A stretch of 34,481 bases of DNA from UBA6265 sp964526965 (GCA_964526965.1 CAZGML010000030.1:1-34481), one strand, 5' to 3'; shown: positions 15,801-24,060, counted from the stretch's first letter. A program made the numbers and translations. Notes: generated from the letters alone by a model not told the origin.

Positions 15801-16218
15801 GCCGGATGGTGCCAAGGTGTTTATACCGGGGTTGATCGTGTGTCGGCAGCGACCCGGTACGGCCAATGGCATCACATTCCTGCTGCTTGAAGATGAGTTC
15901 GATTTGGTGAACATCATCGTTTATCCGGATTTGTACGAAGAGCAGCGGTTACACATCCGTTCGACTCCCATGCTGATTGTGGAGGGCAAACTGCAGTTGG
16001 CGCAGAACAATATCAATATCGTCGCCGAGCGCGTGCATCCGATGGAGGACTCGCCGTTCATCGCACCGACACCAGATTTCGCGGAGGATATTCAGGGCGA
16101 GGAGGTCGATGCGGAGCATGTACAGCTGGTGAAGATTCCGGCTCGCAACCTGATCGAGGCGCCGATCACGCAGGCAGATATCCGCGCGGTGACGCCGGAA
16201 TCGCATAATTATCGGTGA
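12853..16218 (+). CDS. dnaE2: Error-prone DNA polymerase III alpha subunit DnaE2 (ImuC)
   Basis: This C-family replicative-type polymerase, about 1121 aa, is the length of DnaE2/ImuC. The N-terminal PHP domain begins VELHLHTAFSFLDG with metal ligands H7 and H9. The polymerase active site PDIDIDF falls at about 412-418. A helix-hairpin-helix part and an OB-fold follow near 960-1060 (the GLIVCRQRP and VIVYPDLY region). With ImuB it carries out damage-induced translesion synthesis. The start is uncertain: in-frame ATGs at 12826, 12838 and 12853 all lack a clear Shine-Dalgarno, and the first lies inside a hairpin. 12853 matches the usual family N-terminus MSYVELH. It is separated from the imuB/DUF6504 pair by 263 bp of palindromic repeats. 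Confidence 0.9.
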   Translation: MSYVELHLHTAFSFLDGASMPAEYAAQAAAYGYTALAVTDHDGLYGAMEFAQAIKAEGIQPITGAEITLDDGSHLTLLAENRTGYGNLCRLITDAKHGRLPAPVTLDGTPDEPDLLTTSHLGTYAEGLILLTGCREGQLSTAVAEERIADAEHILRTYISWFGSDNVVVELQQNYVFGDTQRVAGLVALADRFGVRYAATGNVHYHEQQRHRLQDVVVSIANRATLDASHQQRRANAQFHLKTPEEMETIFRNYPEAIRTTEIIAERCKDFDLTSDLHYHFPDYETSSDETPDEHLARVCYESFEQRYTETSPGRKAKAREQLHEELRLIGKHNLAGFFLMYRDLLNLARDVSAEIRGREVQGSRSFLPPGRGRGSAVSSIVCYLIGLSPVDPLAHDLYVGRFLNEELPSVPDIDIDFPREIREKMIERVYEVYGTDKVALVCSFSTYRLRSAVRDVGKTLGLPNADLDRIARQSEPRNADGLSNELDRFPEYASRKHTAPWCYLTDIAQQLARFPRHVTQHVGGMVISQTPLNELIPIQPASMDGRYICQWDKDSCDDARLIKIDFLALGMLSLVEEALDLIDVHQPEPVDLSRIDFNDPNVYEMIQQGDTVGVFQVESRAQIQMIRRTKPERLDDLVVQVAIVRPGPIIGGAVTPFVERRNNPAWEPVYDHPKLEPILKETLGVMLYQEQVVQVAETIAGFTAGQADQLRRAMTRKRSHEAMESLRQSFINGAVSEGVPAETADQIFDKLAGFADYGFPKSHAAAFAFLAYQSCWLKHYYPAEFLCALLNNQPMGFYAPHVLINDAKRHGIRVLRPDVNASNIECTVEGSRTVRLGLSLIKGISEDVALRIYEERLHGGEFASLADLIRRVALRPDAQENLIAAGACDGFGLQRREMLWHIGLFIAPMGFQDKRTRKHGGQQMPLPLPTMQDHVELPRTTQWERMTDEYRVLGLSVLHHPIGLLRHKLPQGMSSSRDLANLPDGAKVFIPGLIVCRQRPGTANGITFLLLEDEFDLVNIIVYPDLYEEQRLHIRSTPMLIVEGKLQLAQNNINIVAERVHPMEDSPFIAPTPDFAEDIQGEEVDAEHVQLVKIPARNLIEAPITQADIRAVTPESHNYR

Positions 16219-16221
16219 CAC

Positions 16222-16327
16222 CGTCATTCTGAGGAGGTCGCATCGCGACCGATCGAAGAATCTCAGCGAGACCAATTAAGCTCCGAGATGTTTCGGCCTC
16301 GGCTTCGTCTCGACACTCAACATGACG
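16222..16327. repeat. Palindromic intergenic repeat 2 (CGTCATTCTGA family)
   Basis: The element starts CGTCATTCTGAGG (16222) and ends ATGACG (16322-16327), giving at least 6-bp terminal inverted repeats. An internal stem is GGTCGC-ATC-GCGACC (16236-16250), and paired AATCTC and GAGAT stretches lie further in. It occupies nearly the whole gap between dnaE2 and the converging DUF2298 gene. Confidence 0.6.
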
Positions 16328-16332
16328 ACGAA

Positions 16333-18696
16333 TCAATCAACCCCCTCATCAATCCGTTCGTAGATGCGGACTTCGCCGCGCTGGAACACGAGTTCCCAAC
16401 CATCGCCGGGGTAGTCAGGATCGTTCGATGTTGGGATCGGTGTCATGCTCATATACCCGGCAGAAGGCTCAGACAAAGGTGCTCCATACAGCTCGGTAGG
16501 TCCGATGTAGATATAGGTCACGCCGTACTTGTCCAGCAGCTCCGGATCAGGCGGGCTGGCGAACATGGCATCGATATCGTGGATGCGCTCCGGGAATGAG
16601 GCCAGCATCTCCTCATCACCGAGATGCCACTGGCGCTCGTGCCCAAGCCAGCCCATGATCATTGGAACGCCACTGCCACCGGAAATCCGGCCGACGGCAG
16701 TATCCCACTCGCCTCCACCACTCGTCAGGATGACATCGTCCGGACCGGCATTCTCGAGCATCCATTCGATGGCTTCGTACTCGGCATCCTCCGCTGAACC
16801 CGGAGTGGTCTGCAAATAGGCAAGACCATCGATGCCGCTCCATTCACGCTGGGGACTGCGCCAATCGAGCCACTGCTGACCTCCAACAATCGGATACGCC
16901 ATGCCGAAAACTAGCAAGCCGGCGGTCGCTACCGGCATCGCGTAGCGCAGCACAACATTGAACCGAATCGATTTCCACAGCGCAACCAGGCCAATACCAG
17001 CCGCGACCGACATCAGCAGCCACACCTGATAACTCACCTTGAATACGGTGTTCATGCGGCTACCGCTGTAGATATCGCTGATATAGAAGAACTCTGGGAT
17101 AAGCAGGAGCAACAACGCAAATGCGAAGAGTACCAACGAGATATTCGCCGGTGTCAGGCGGGCATCTCGCTCGATCAGCAGCCAGATAACAATCACCGGA
17201 AGTCCGCAGAACAACAGCAGATGAATTGGCACGATGATCGCACCAATCAGACACAATACGCCAAACGCCAGGGCCAGATAACCGGAGGCAGGATCGTGTT
17301 CCGGGCGCTCACCCATACGACGATAGCGCATGCTCATGATGGGTTCGCGGCGACGAGCAACCTCGCCGATGATCAATGCCATCAGCACGATGTATTGAAA
17401 CCCGAACATGCCAAAAAACTCGGCTGGCGTTGTGGCAAGCCCGTCATACACACCGATGCTGTTGAGCACACCACCGACAAGCGGAATGCGGCCCAGCGCA
17501 TTCGAGACGGGCGAGTCGATCGGATTCGCTGGTGCAACGAAATCGAGATGAAACGGCAGCCATGCGACAAGCGCACTTGCTGCAAGCAGCGCGACGGCCG
17601 CGAGCTGATGTCGCCAACCGATACCGACCGTACCAAGCACCAGGGCGAACGCGGCGATGCCTGCGTAGGTTGGAAAATCCCAGGAATTCATGACATACAA
17701 CGAACCGAGAATCGCACCGGAGATCGCGATCCTGGCGAAATCTCGCTGCCAGAAACTCTCCCCGTCCTTCAGCCGACCGAGCGTTAACAGCACCCAGGCG
17801 ATGCCAAGCGCAGTAACAACAAACGGCAACGCCATCACGTGCGGATGTAGATCGCCAAGAATGAAACTAAACGCGGGGAACTCAGTAATTGGATGGTAAT
17901 CGTAACCCGGGTTATTGGAATCGCGCACGAAACGGGATGCGTTCCAGCCGATTCCGCCCCAGTACTCGCTACCTTCGTTGCCGCCGGCCCAGCGCCAACT
18001 GGACCACAGATTACCCATCACCAGGGTCATCGCGGCGGCGACGATGCCGCCGATGCGGGCGCTCCATTCGCCGTAGTATCGACCAAGCACCATTGCTACC
18101 AGACCGGCAATAGCTACGAACGCCATCGCGAAGGTACTGATGAGCGCAAGATTGAACACCTCTGCCGGGGCAAGGAAGGTCATTTTGCCAAACCCTCCCC
18201 AAATCGCATAACCAAGGTAGTAATAGTTCAGAGTCTCGCCGCTCAGCCAGGCATCAATCGGCGGCATTGATGAACTCTGCATCACGCTGGAGAGCATCAT
18301 CAGTTCACTGGGCTTCTCTTGATCAGTCGCCTGGGGGCCAAAGCCCCGGAACCAAAGGGCCGCAATAAACACAGCTATGAACGCGAGTTCGGCAACCACG
18401 AAGTGGTAGAGATTCTCGAGACGAAAGAGTTTCCTGCGCGATACCTGAATCCAGCCGACCACGGCAGTGGCCAGCAAGAAAGCCCAAAGCAGGGTTCCGC
18501 TCCAGACTCCGCTCGTTCCCAGCCAGCTGGAGATAAACCAGACGGGCCATACCGTGAGCAACGTTGCGAGAGGACGAGCAAACCCCGCTCCCTGGCCAAC
18601 AGTGCGTTGGAAAAGGAACAATGTAAGCGGCAGACAGGCAACGGTGGCAATGAGGGTGGCGATGTACCACCACAAGGTTGGGAACAACCAGCTCAC
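16333..18696 (-). CDS. DUF2298 (Chlor_Arch_YYY) polytopic membrane protein
   Basis: This 787-aa protein has many predicted membrane helices, starting with LWWYIATLIATVACLPLTLF. Its family is found mainly in Chloroflexi and archaea. The hallmark first extracytoplasmic loop reads EKPSELMMLSSVMQSSSMPP-D-WLSGETLNYYYLGY. The C-terminal domain has GGGEWDTAVGRISGGSGVP and GHERQWHLG. The pattern resembles membrane glycosyltransferases of the GT-C type, where an acidic loop binds the lipid-linked donor, so cell-envelope glycosylation is a reasonable inference; no activity has been established. The terminator of the regulator operon lies upstream, so it needs its own promoter. Confidence 0.85.
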   Translation of the reverse strand: MSWLFPTLWWYIATLIATVACLPLTLFLFQRTVGQGAGFARPLATLLTVWPVWFISSWLGTSGVWSGTLLWAFLLATAVVGWIQVSRRKLFRLENLYHFVVAELAFIAVFIAALWFRGFGPQATDQEKPSELMMLSSVMQSSSMPPIDAWLSGETLNYYYLGYAIWGGFGKMTFLAPAEVFNLALISTFAMAFVAIAGLVAMVLGRYYGEWSARIGGIVAAAMTLVMGNLWSSWRWAGGNEGSEYWGGIGWNASRFVRDSNNPGYDYHPITEFPAFSFILGDLHPHVMALPFVVTALGIAWVLLTLGRLKDGESFWQRDFARIAISGAILGSLYVMNSWDFPTYAGIAAFALVLGTVGIGWRHQLAAVALLAASALVAWLPFHLDFVAPANPIDSPVSNALGRIPLVGGVLNSIGVYDGLATTPAEFFGMFGFQYIVLMALIIGEVARRREPIMSMRYRRMGERPEHDPASGYLALAFGVLCLIGAIIVPIHLLLFCGLPVIVIWLLIERDARLTPANISLVLFAFALLLLLIPEFFYISDIYSGSRMNTVFKVSYQVWLLMSVAAGIGLVALWKSIRFNVVLRYAMPVATAGLLVFGMAYPIVGGQQWLDWRSPQREWSGIDGLAYLQTTPGSAEDAEYEAIEWMLENAGPDDVILTSGGGEWDTAVGRISGGSGVPMIMGWLGHERQWHLGDEEMLASFPERIHDIDAMFASPPDPELLDKYGVTYIYIGPTELYGAPLSEPSAGYMSMTPIPTSNDPDYPGDGWELVFQRGEVRIYERIDEGVD

Positions 18697-18721
18697 AAAT
18701 TCGGTCCAGACGATTTATTAC

Positions 18722-18752
18722 CTCGAAAGACGCCGAAGGACTCCCTTCGGCG
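18722..18752 (-). terminator. Terminator after the response regulator gene
   Basis: CGCCGAAGG (18731-18739) and CCTTCGGCG (18744-18752) form a perfect 9-bp stem with a 4-nt loop. On the minus strand the stem is followed by TCTTTCG. It lies 30 bp after the response regulator stop and separates the two-component operon from the DUF2298 gene. Confidence 0.7.
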
Positions 18753-18782
18753 TGTAAATGGTAGCTGATTGACTGTACAGGA

Positions 18783-19418
18783 TTAGATGAGCCCGCGGCG
18801 TATTGCAACTGCAACAGCGCTGGCACGATCGCTTGCACCGAGTTTCTGGTAGATGCTGGCGAGTCGCTTCTTCACGGCCACTTCGGAGATATCCATACCG
18901 GTTGCGATAGCGCGATTACTGGCGCCCTGGCTGGTGCGCAGCAGAATCTCCGCCTCTTCCTCGGTGAGCGCAAATTCGCGGGCGGTCTTCTCCCGGGCGA
19001 GGTCGCCTATCTCTTCCAGAACGCCGTCCAGGAGTTCCGGACTGAGCTGGCGACGTCCGTGCGTGGCTTCGCGAATGGCAGCGATTAGCTGATCGCTCGG
19101 CGTGCTCTTGAGCAGGTATCCATCTGCACCTGCCTCGAGTGCTTGCGTTACGTAAGCCTGATCTCCATAGGAGGTGAGCACGATGATCGCGCCATCGTAC
19201 TCCTGCTCTCGTAAGCGACGGGTTGTTTGTATGCCGGTAGCACCTGGCATGCGCAGATCGAGCAAAATCACCTGGGGTTTGAGCGTTTTCGCTTTCGTCA
19301 GTGCAGATGAAGCGTCGTGCGCAGTATCGGTAACCTCGATGTCACCGGCGGTTTCAAGCAGCTTTCGCAAGCCTTCAATTACGACGGGGTGGTCATCCAC
19401 CAACAGCACAGAAATCAT
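18783..19418 (-). CDS. NarL/FixJ-type response regulator
   Basis: This 211-aa protein has a receiver domain (1-120): acidic pocket D8-D9, phosphoacceptor D54 in LLDLRMPG, T82 and K104. A LuxR-type helix-turn-helix follows at about 147-211 (LTEEEAEILLRTSQGASNRAIA...AVKKRLASIYQKLG). The DNA-binding part is slightly atypical: EEEAEIL replaces the common T-RE-EVL. The partner is the histidine kinase encoded 15 bp upstream; GGAG lies about 6 bases before the ATG, within that gap. Target genes cannot be deduced. Confidence 0.92.
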   Translation of the reverse strand: MISVLLVDDHPVVIEGLRKLLETAGDIEVTDTAHDASSALTKAKTLKPQVILLDLRMPGATGIQTTRRLREQEYDGAIIVLTSYGDQAYVTQALEAGADGYLLKSTPSDQLIAAIREATHGRRQLSPELLDGVLEEIGDLAREKTAREFALTEEEAEILLRTSQGASNRAIATGMDISEVAVKKRLASIYQKLGASDRASAVAVAIRRGLI

Positions 19419-19433
19419 CTCTCGCTCCGAACT

Positions 19434-21404
19434 CTAACGGGATGCATCCGCATCAGTATCCGAGTCGTCTGTGGACTCGTCTTCGGTGTCGTGTTCGGTG
19501 TCTTCCACACTGCCATTTGTGCGGCCGCGCAAAATGGTTTCGAGAAGCTCGTCAGACATCACCGTTCCGGTATCCCGGCGCTCCACAATAATTACTGTAC
19601 CACCGCCCGGGCGACTAAGTATCTCAAAGTCTGCACCAATAGCAGCAGCGCGTTCTCGCATGGAGAGTAGCCCGAGCGAGGTTGGGCGACGCGCTCCCTG
19701 GGGATCGAACCCGGCGCCGTTATCGCGGATGGTCACCCGGAGCAGGTTGTTCACATACTCCATACGTACTACCGCCTCATCCGCACCGGCATGACGGAGA
19801 ACGTTATGCAGTGCCTCCTGCACGATTCGGTAAATGCCGAGTCGCACCTCCGGAGTGAGCGGCGGGGGCTCATCAATAACTTCAAGCCGGGCTTCGAGGC
19901 CGGTGCGCTGGATTGTATTTACAAACGCTTCAATTGCAGGGACAACGCCGAGATCATCAAGGTCCGGCGGCCGGAGGTCAAAGATGATTCCGTGCAGCTC
20001 CTGGCTCGCGCGCTCCAGGAGGTCGTTCACATCTCCCAGGCTGTCTTCAACCATTTCGGGAGTCTTGTCCCCGTTTGCCCGTTGCAGTGCCCTGCTCTGG
20101 TAGAGCGCACCCGTGATGAGCGGCGAGACTGCGTCGTGAATTTCACTGGCGATATGTCGCCGTTCGTCCTCCTGCATGCGCAGGTCACGGCGAAGGAGGT
20201 CGCGCAGTTGCTCATTCTGCCGCAAGCGCTCTTCTTGCCGCTCTTCGGCAGAAGACATAATTACCTCGGTGCGCTGGCGGAGCTGAATGAGCGATTCCTG
20301 CAAGTCCGCAAATTCTCCGGAGCCCCGGGTTGTCACTGGTGTCTTGTAGTCGCCATCCGCCAGCCGCTGTGCGCTTTCCGTCAGGTCTGTGAGCGAGCGA
20401 GACGTGAGCTCGCCGAATGTGTAGGCGATCACCAGGTGTACAAGGCCAGCAACAATCAGCAGCGCCAACAGCTGTTGCCAAATTTGGCTCAATTGGCTTT
20501 CCGGCACCGGCGTCGTTACGAGAATCGTCCAGTTCGTCGAATCCAGTTGCAACGGGGTCCAGACTGCAGTTCGTTCCGTTCCGGTAACAGAGGTCATCCT
20601 GAAGACGTCTGTTCCTTCTTCGTTTATGGCTTCATTCTGCGCAAGCAGGTTCTGCATAAACGCTTCTTCGTTCGCCCGGGTATCCCCTGCAGAAACGACG
20701 ACCTGCTGATCGGAGATAATGACGAATTCCGTGCGACCACGAATGCTCGGCATCGCAACCTGGCTGAGGGTGTCGGTCTGGATAACGGCCCCGATAACTC
20801 CACGCACGTTGCCGGGAGACTCTGCTTCGTCACTGCTTGCTTCCGTATCTTCTGGTTGTTCTGCCTCCGGCGTGGCGGGCTGATCAGCCTGGCCATTGGT
20901 CGTGTCAGGCACAGAGACAATTGGTACAAGCATCACGAAGACGCTAGATGGTGGATCAAGGGGCAGGTCGATTCGGCCCGAAACCGCGCGTTGGCCGGTA
21001 CCGAGCACACCTTCAACCTGGCCAGAGATGGCCGGAAGCACGGACGGATCGACGATGCCGGCCTGCGCCTGAAGCTCACCTTCGGGATCCAACATGAGCA
21101 TGCCAACAAAGTCTGGCCTTACTGTGCGAGACTGGCCGAGAATTGCGGAGAGCATCTCCGAATCCTCACCCTCAACAAATACCGAGCTACTGCTTAGGCC
21201 CTCAAGGCTGCGATAGGCTCCTTCCAGGTACGCAGTAACCGATCCGGAAACCTGGCTGGACATTTGGGTTTGCGATGAAACCAGGTCTTCATAGCGCGTG
21301 TCATTGTGATCGGAGATGAGCAGCCAACTGAACCCCATCAGCGGCAAGATGCTGATGAGGCCAAAGACGAGAAACCGCGTCCGAACGGTCCAAAAACTTT
21401 TCAC
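19434..21404 (-). CDS. Sensor histidine kinase (NarX/DegS type, HisKA_3)
   Basis: This 656-aa membrane sensor has TM1 at about 10-30, an extracytoplasmic region at 31-305 (probably a Cache-type sensor) and TM2 at about 311-329. A HAMP domain follows to about 383, then a charged coiled coil. The HisKA_3 dimerisation helix carries H423 in ASEIHDAVSP. The ATPase domain has an N-box at 530-538, G1 DNGAGFD at 561-567 and GLLSMRERA. Two acidic low-complexity stretches stand out: 168-199 in the sensor region and 631-656 at the C-terminus. Translation starts at GTG (21404) with AGGTAG about 9 bases upstream. It is co-transcribed with the downstream response regulator. Confidence 0.9.
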   Translation of the reverse strand: MKSFWTVRTRFLVFGLISILPLMGFSWLLISDHNDTRYEDLVSSQTQMSSQVSGSVTAYLEGAYRSLEGLSSSSVFVEGEDSEMLSAILGQSRTVRPDFVGMLMLDPEGELQAQAGIVDPSVLPAISGQVEGVLGTGQRAVSGRIDLPLDPPSSVFVMLVPIVSVPDTTNGQADQPATPEAEQPEDTEASSDEAESPGNVRGVIGAVIQTDTLSQVAMPSIRGRTEFVIISDQQVVVSAGDTRANEEAFMQNLLAQNEAINEEGTDVFRMTSVTGTERTAVWTPLQLDSTNWTILVTTPVPESQLSQIWQQLLALLIVAGLVHLVIAYTFGELTSRSLTDLTESAQRLADGDYKTPVTTRGSGEFADLQESLIQLRQRTEVIMSSAEERQEERLRQNEQLRDLLRRDLRMQEDERRHIASEIHDAVSPLITGALYQSRALQRANGDKTPEMVEDSLGDVNDLLERASQELHGIIFDLRPPDLDDLGVVPAIEAFVNTIQRTGLEARLEVIDEPPPLTPEVRLGIYRIVQEALHNVLRHAGADEAVVRMEYVNNLLRVTIRDNGAGFDPQGARRPTSLGLLSMRERAAAIGADFEILSRPGGGTVIIVERRDTGTVMSDELLETILRGRTNGSVEDTEHDTEDESTDDSDTDADASR

Positions 21405-21419
21405 AATGCACTACCTGTA

Positions 21420-21445
21420 TGCGTCGAAGATATCATCTCGACGCA
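21420..21445. promoter_or_regulatory. Inverted repeat upstream of the histidine kinase gene
   Basis: TGCGTCGA (21420-21427) and TCGACGCA (21438-21445) are perfect 8-bp arms around a 10-bp spacer, 16 bp before the kinase start and about 220 bp before the divergent oxidase. It could be a regulator site or a structure in the kinase leader. No T-run supports a terminator. Confidence 0.45.
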
Positions 21446-21662
21446 CGTGACGCATGTTATTCGTGTGGCTATCCTCCAGGGACAACGCGAAGTTTGGTAA
21501 CCAATGCGTGTCATAACAATTCTATTTTGATGCTTTTCAGCACCAATTACGATGTCCGATCGGCCCCTTCCGGGTATCCAATTGGTCTGGTCTCCTATAC
21601 ACAACTGCACCTGGTGGTAGCTTAATCCATAAGAAGGTTGCGTAACGATGCAAGGAGTCACA

Positions 21663-22808
21663 ATGTCAACAATCGCGGTAATCGGGGGCGGAATCGTCGG
21701 GGCCAGCGCCGCCTACCACCTCGCAAAGGCAGGCGTCACCACGGTGCTTGTGGATGGCTCACAGTCGGGCAAGGCTACGTACGCCGGCGCAGGGATCGTG
21801 GCGCCAGGAGCAAGCTTGCGTCCGGTTCCGCTCTTCTACGAGCTGGCCAAACCGGCTGTCTCCTACTATCCCACCCTCGCCAACGACCTGGCCGACCTGA
21901 ATCAGACAGATTGCGGTTACGAGGTCTGCGGCAGCCTGATGGTGGCCGAGACTGTGGACAGGGCCAAGCTTTTCCCCGAATTGAAAGAGCTCTTTGAGCA
22001 GCGGCGCGCCGAAGGCATGCCCAACCTGGGGGACATTAGGGATGTCTCCCCGACCGAGGCAAGGGAGATGCTGCCGATCCTCGGGAACGTGGAAGCAGCC
22101 ATGTTCATCCCCGAAGCAGCCCGGGTCAATGGTGACACAATGCGAGAATCCCTCACGAACGCGGCCGAGAAGCTCGGCGCCAGGATCATTCGCGGCGAGG
22201 CAGGAATCGAAGTGTCATCCGGCAAGGTCACAGGAATCACCACCCCGGATGGCACTGTAGCCGTTGACGCAGCGATCGTTGCGTCCGGAGCATGGACGAA
22301 CAAGGTGCTCAAGCCCACTGGATTCAGCCTTCCGATTAATCCGCAGAAGGGACAGATCCTGCATATCGAGATGCCGGATCAAGACACAACACGCTGGCCG
22401 ATACTGAGCTGGGGAGGCTCACAGTACCAGCTCAGCTTTGGACCCAATCGTGTGGTCTGCGGTGCCACCCGCGAATTCAATTCCGGCTACGACACACGCG
22501 TAACCCCGGCCGGAGTACATCACGTGCTGGATGAGCAACTTCGGCTTTGCCCGGGCCTGGCCGACGGTACGCTGGCAGAGGTTCGTGTCGGTCTTCGCCC
22601 CTACTCGGACGACATGCTCCCATTCATTGGCCACGTACCTGGCGTGGACAACCTCGTTGTTGGCTCAGGCCATGGTCCCAGTGGGCTGCAACTTGGTCCC
22701 TACAGTGGGCGGCTCGCCGCAGAGGTGGCGCAAGACTTGCAACCATCGACTGATATCAATGATTTCCGACTGGATCGGCCAGTGGAATACGTGGAGGTCC
22801 CACACTAA
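21663..22808 (+). CDS. FAD-dependent amino-acid-oxidase-like oxidoreductase (DAO family)
   Basis: This 381-aa cytoplasmic flavoprotein has an N-terminal dinucleotide fold (IAVIGGGIVGASAAYHLAKAG). It also has the DAO family's YAGAGIVAPG region, the NPQKGQILHIE strand, and a C-terminal VGLRPYSDDMLPFIG...NLVVGSGHGPSGLQLGPYSG flavin-closing segment. This is the pattern of glycine oxidase and D-amino-acid dehydrogenases; the substrate is not identifiable and no thiamine genes are nearby. AAGGAG ends six bases before the ATG at 21663 and lies inside the longer open frame beginning at 21648, so the later start is chosen. It overlaps the next gene by one base. Confidence 0.87.
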   Translation: MSTIAVIGGGIVGASAAYHLAKAGVTTVLVDGSQSGKATYAGAGIVAPGASLRPVPLFYELAKPAVSYYPTLANDLADLNQTDCGYEVCGSLMVAETVDRAKLFPELKELFEQRRAEGMPNLGDIRDVSPTEAREMLPILGNVEAAMFIPEAARVNGDTMRESLTNAAEKLGARIIRGEAGIEVSSGKVTGITTPDGTVAVDAAIVASGAWTNKVLKPTGFSLPINPQKGQILHIEMPDQDTTRWPILSWGGSQYQLSFGPNRVVCGATREFNSGYDTRVTPAGVHHVLDEQLRLCPGLADGTLAEVRVGLRPYSDDMLPFIGHVPGVDNLVVGSGHGPSGLQLGPYSGRLAAEVAQDLQPSTDINDFRLDRPVEYVEVPH

Positions 22809-23662
22809 TGAATCATCCGGTTACCTTTGGCATTGTTACAGGCCAGCATCAACTCACAATCGATCAGGTCCGCAGCCAGTGGATGCTGGCAGAGGAGTTG
22901 GGCTTCGAGTATCTCTACCTGTTCGATCATTTCACTGGCCTTTACGCCAGCGAAGATGGTCCATGCCTGGAAGCCAGCACTCTGCTGGCCGGGCTCGCTG
23001 GCGTAACTTCCAAAGCGAAGATTGGCGTAATGGTCTATGGCAATACGCATCGTCATCCGGCGATCCTTGCGAAGGAAATGGTGACGATTGATCACCTCAG
23101 CAATGGACGGGCAGTTCTCGGAATCGGCGCTGGCTGGCACGTAAATGAGCACCGATGGTATGGAATCGACCTGCCAGCGCCGGGTGAGCGTGTGAAAATG
23201 CTGGACGAGTCGCTCACAGTCATCAACGGACTTATGTCCTCTGAGGGCCGGTTCAGCTTCGATGGCGAACACTATCAGCTCGAAGACGCGCCGTTTCAGC
23301 CCAAGCCGGTGAATGGCCACATGCCTGTGCTCGTAGGCGGCAAAAAGCCAAAGATGCTCCGGGTGGTCGCCAAACATGCCGATATGTGGGATGGCGGCGG
23401 GCGATTCGAAGATCGCGCTCCCCGCGTTGAAGAATTCAAGCGCGCCTGTGATGAGGTTGGTCGCGATTTCAACGAGGTCATTCAGTCCCAGGGATTCGGT
23501 GCCAGCGACCTGTTGGACCGGGACAAGCTCGACCGCCTCATCACCACTCACCTGGAAGCTGGCGTGCGCCACATTCATTTCGACATGCCGCTCACCGCCG
23601 AAGAACAGGACCAGGTACGCGAAATTGCGACTGAGATACTGCCGCAGTATCGAGGCAAGTAG
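22808..23662 (+). CDS. LLM-class (luciferase-like) flavin- or F420-dependent oxidoreductase
   Basis: This 284-aa protein has a TIM-barrel fold of the bacterial luciferase superfamily. Typical segments are AEELGFEYLYLFDHF, KIGVMVYGNTHRHPAILAKEMVTIDHLSNGRAVLGIGAGW and a final GVRHIHFDMP. Some subfamilies use F420H2 rather than FMNH2. The general wording is F420-like, but the cofactor cannot be settled from sequence. The start codon shares its A with the preceding TAA stop (TAATG), so translation is coupled to the FAD oxidase. The pair probably act on one catabolic route. Confidence 0.87.
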   Translation: MNHPVTFGIVTGQHQLTIDQVRSQWMLAEELGFEYLYLFDHFTGLYASEDGPCLEASTLLAGLAGVTSKAKIGVMVYGNTHRHPAILAKEMVTIDHLSNGRAVLGIGAGWHVNEHRWYGIDLPAPGERVKMLDESLTVINGLMSSEGRFSFDGEHYQLEDAPFQPKPVNGHMPVLVGGKKPKMLRVVAKHADMWDGGGRFEDRAPRVEEFKRACDEVGRDFNEVIQSQGFGASDLLDRDKLDRLITTHLEAGVRHIHFDMPLTAEEQDQVREIATEILPQYRGK

Positions 23663-23731
23663 CTCGAGATCAAACCGCCAAATGTCTGTTAGGCACCGTG
23701 GTCTGGACTCGCAATTTGGCCCTTTACGGAC

Positions 23732-23737
23732 TATAAT
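23732..23737 (+). promoter_or_regulatory. Consensus -10 element for rpsU
   Basis: TATAAT is a perfect consensus -10, about 110 bp upstream of rpsU. No convincing -35 lies 16-18 bases upstream, so only the -10 is reported. Confidence 0.45.
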
Positions 23738-23846
23738 TTATCTGCAGTCAGCCTTTGTCTGATTGTCTCCGCGTGCTTGACGCACGGAATAAGCATATAA
23801 ACCGCAATAGTACACGCGAGTTTGGGTTAGGTGGTGATTTACTTTT

Positions 23847-24032
23847 ATGCGTGTTGAGATTCGCGATAACGAAGGCTTTGAACAGCTTCTTCGCCGATTC
23901 AATAAGTCCATCGAGCGTTCGGGCGTGCTGCGCGAGCATCGACGTGGACTGCGCTTCATCAGCGTCCAGGAAGAGGACCGAGCGAAGCGCCGAAAGGCTG
24001 AACGCCGCCGCCGTCGTACCCAGAACAAGTAA
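23847..24032 (+). CDS. rpsU: Small ribosomal subunit protein bS21
   Basis: This 61-aa, very basic protein has the S21 pattern VEIRDNEGFEQLLRRFNK, then LREHRRG and an Arg/Lys-rich tail (KRRKAERRRRRTQ). bS21 binds the 30S platform near the 3' end of 16S rRNA and aids initiation. Its own binding site, AGGTGGTGAT (23829-23838), differs by one base from the complement of the 16S tail. The gene stands alone, with a -10 element upstream and a very strong terminator downstream. Confidence 0.95.
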   Translation: MRVEIRDNEGFEQLLRRFNKSIERSGVLREHRRGLRFISVQEEDRAKRRKAERRRRRTQNK

Positions 24033-24060
24033 GTTCTGAGGAGCGAGGCCAAACCGCCCA

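Noticed and set aside
19791..21197. 468-aa rightward frame antisense to the histidine kinase
   Set aside because: The opposite strand encodes a well-conserved kinase. This frame is rich in Arg, Cys and His with no motif and is a codon-bias shadow.
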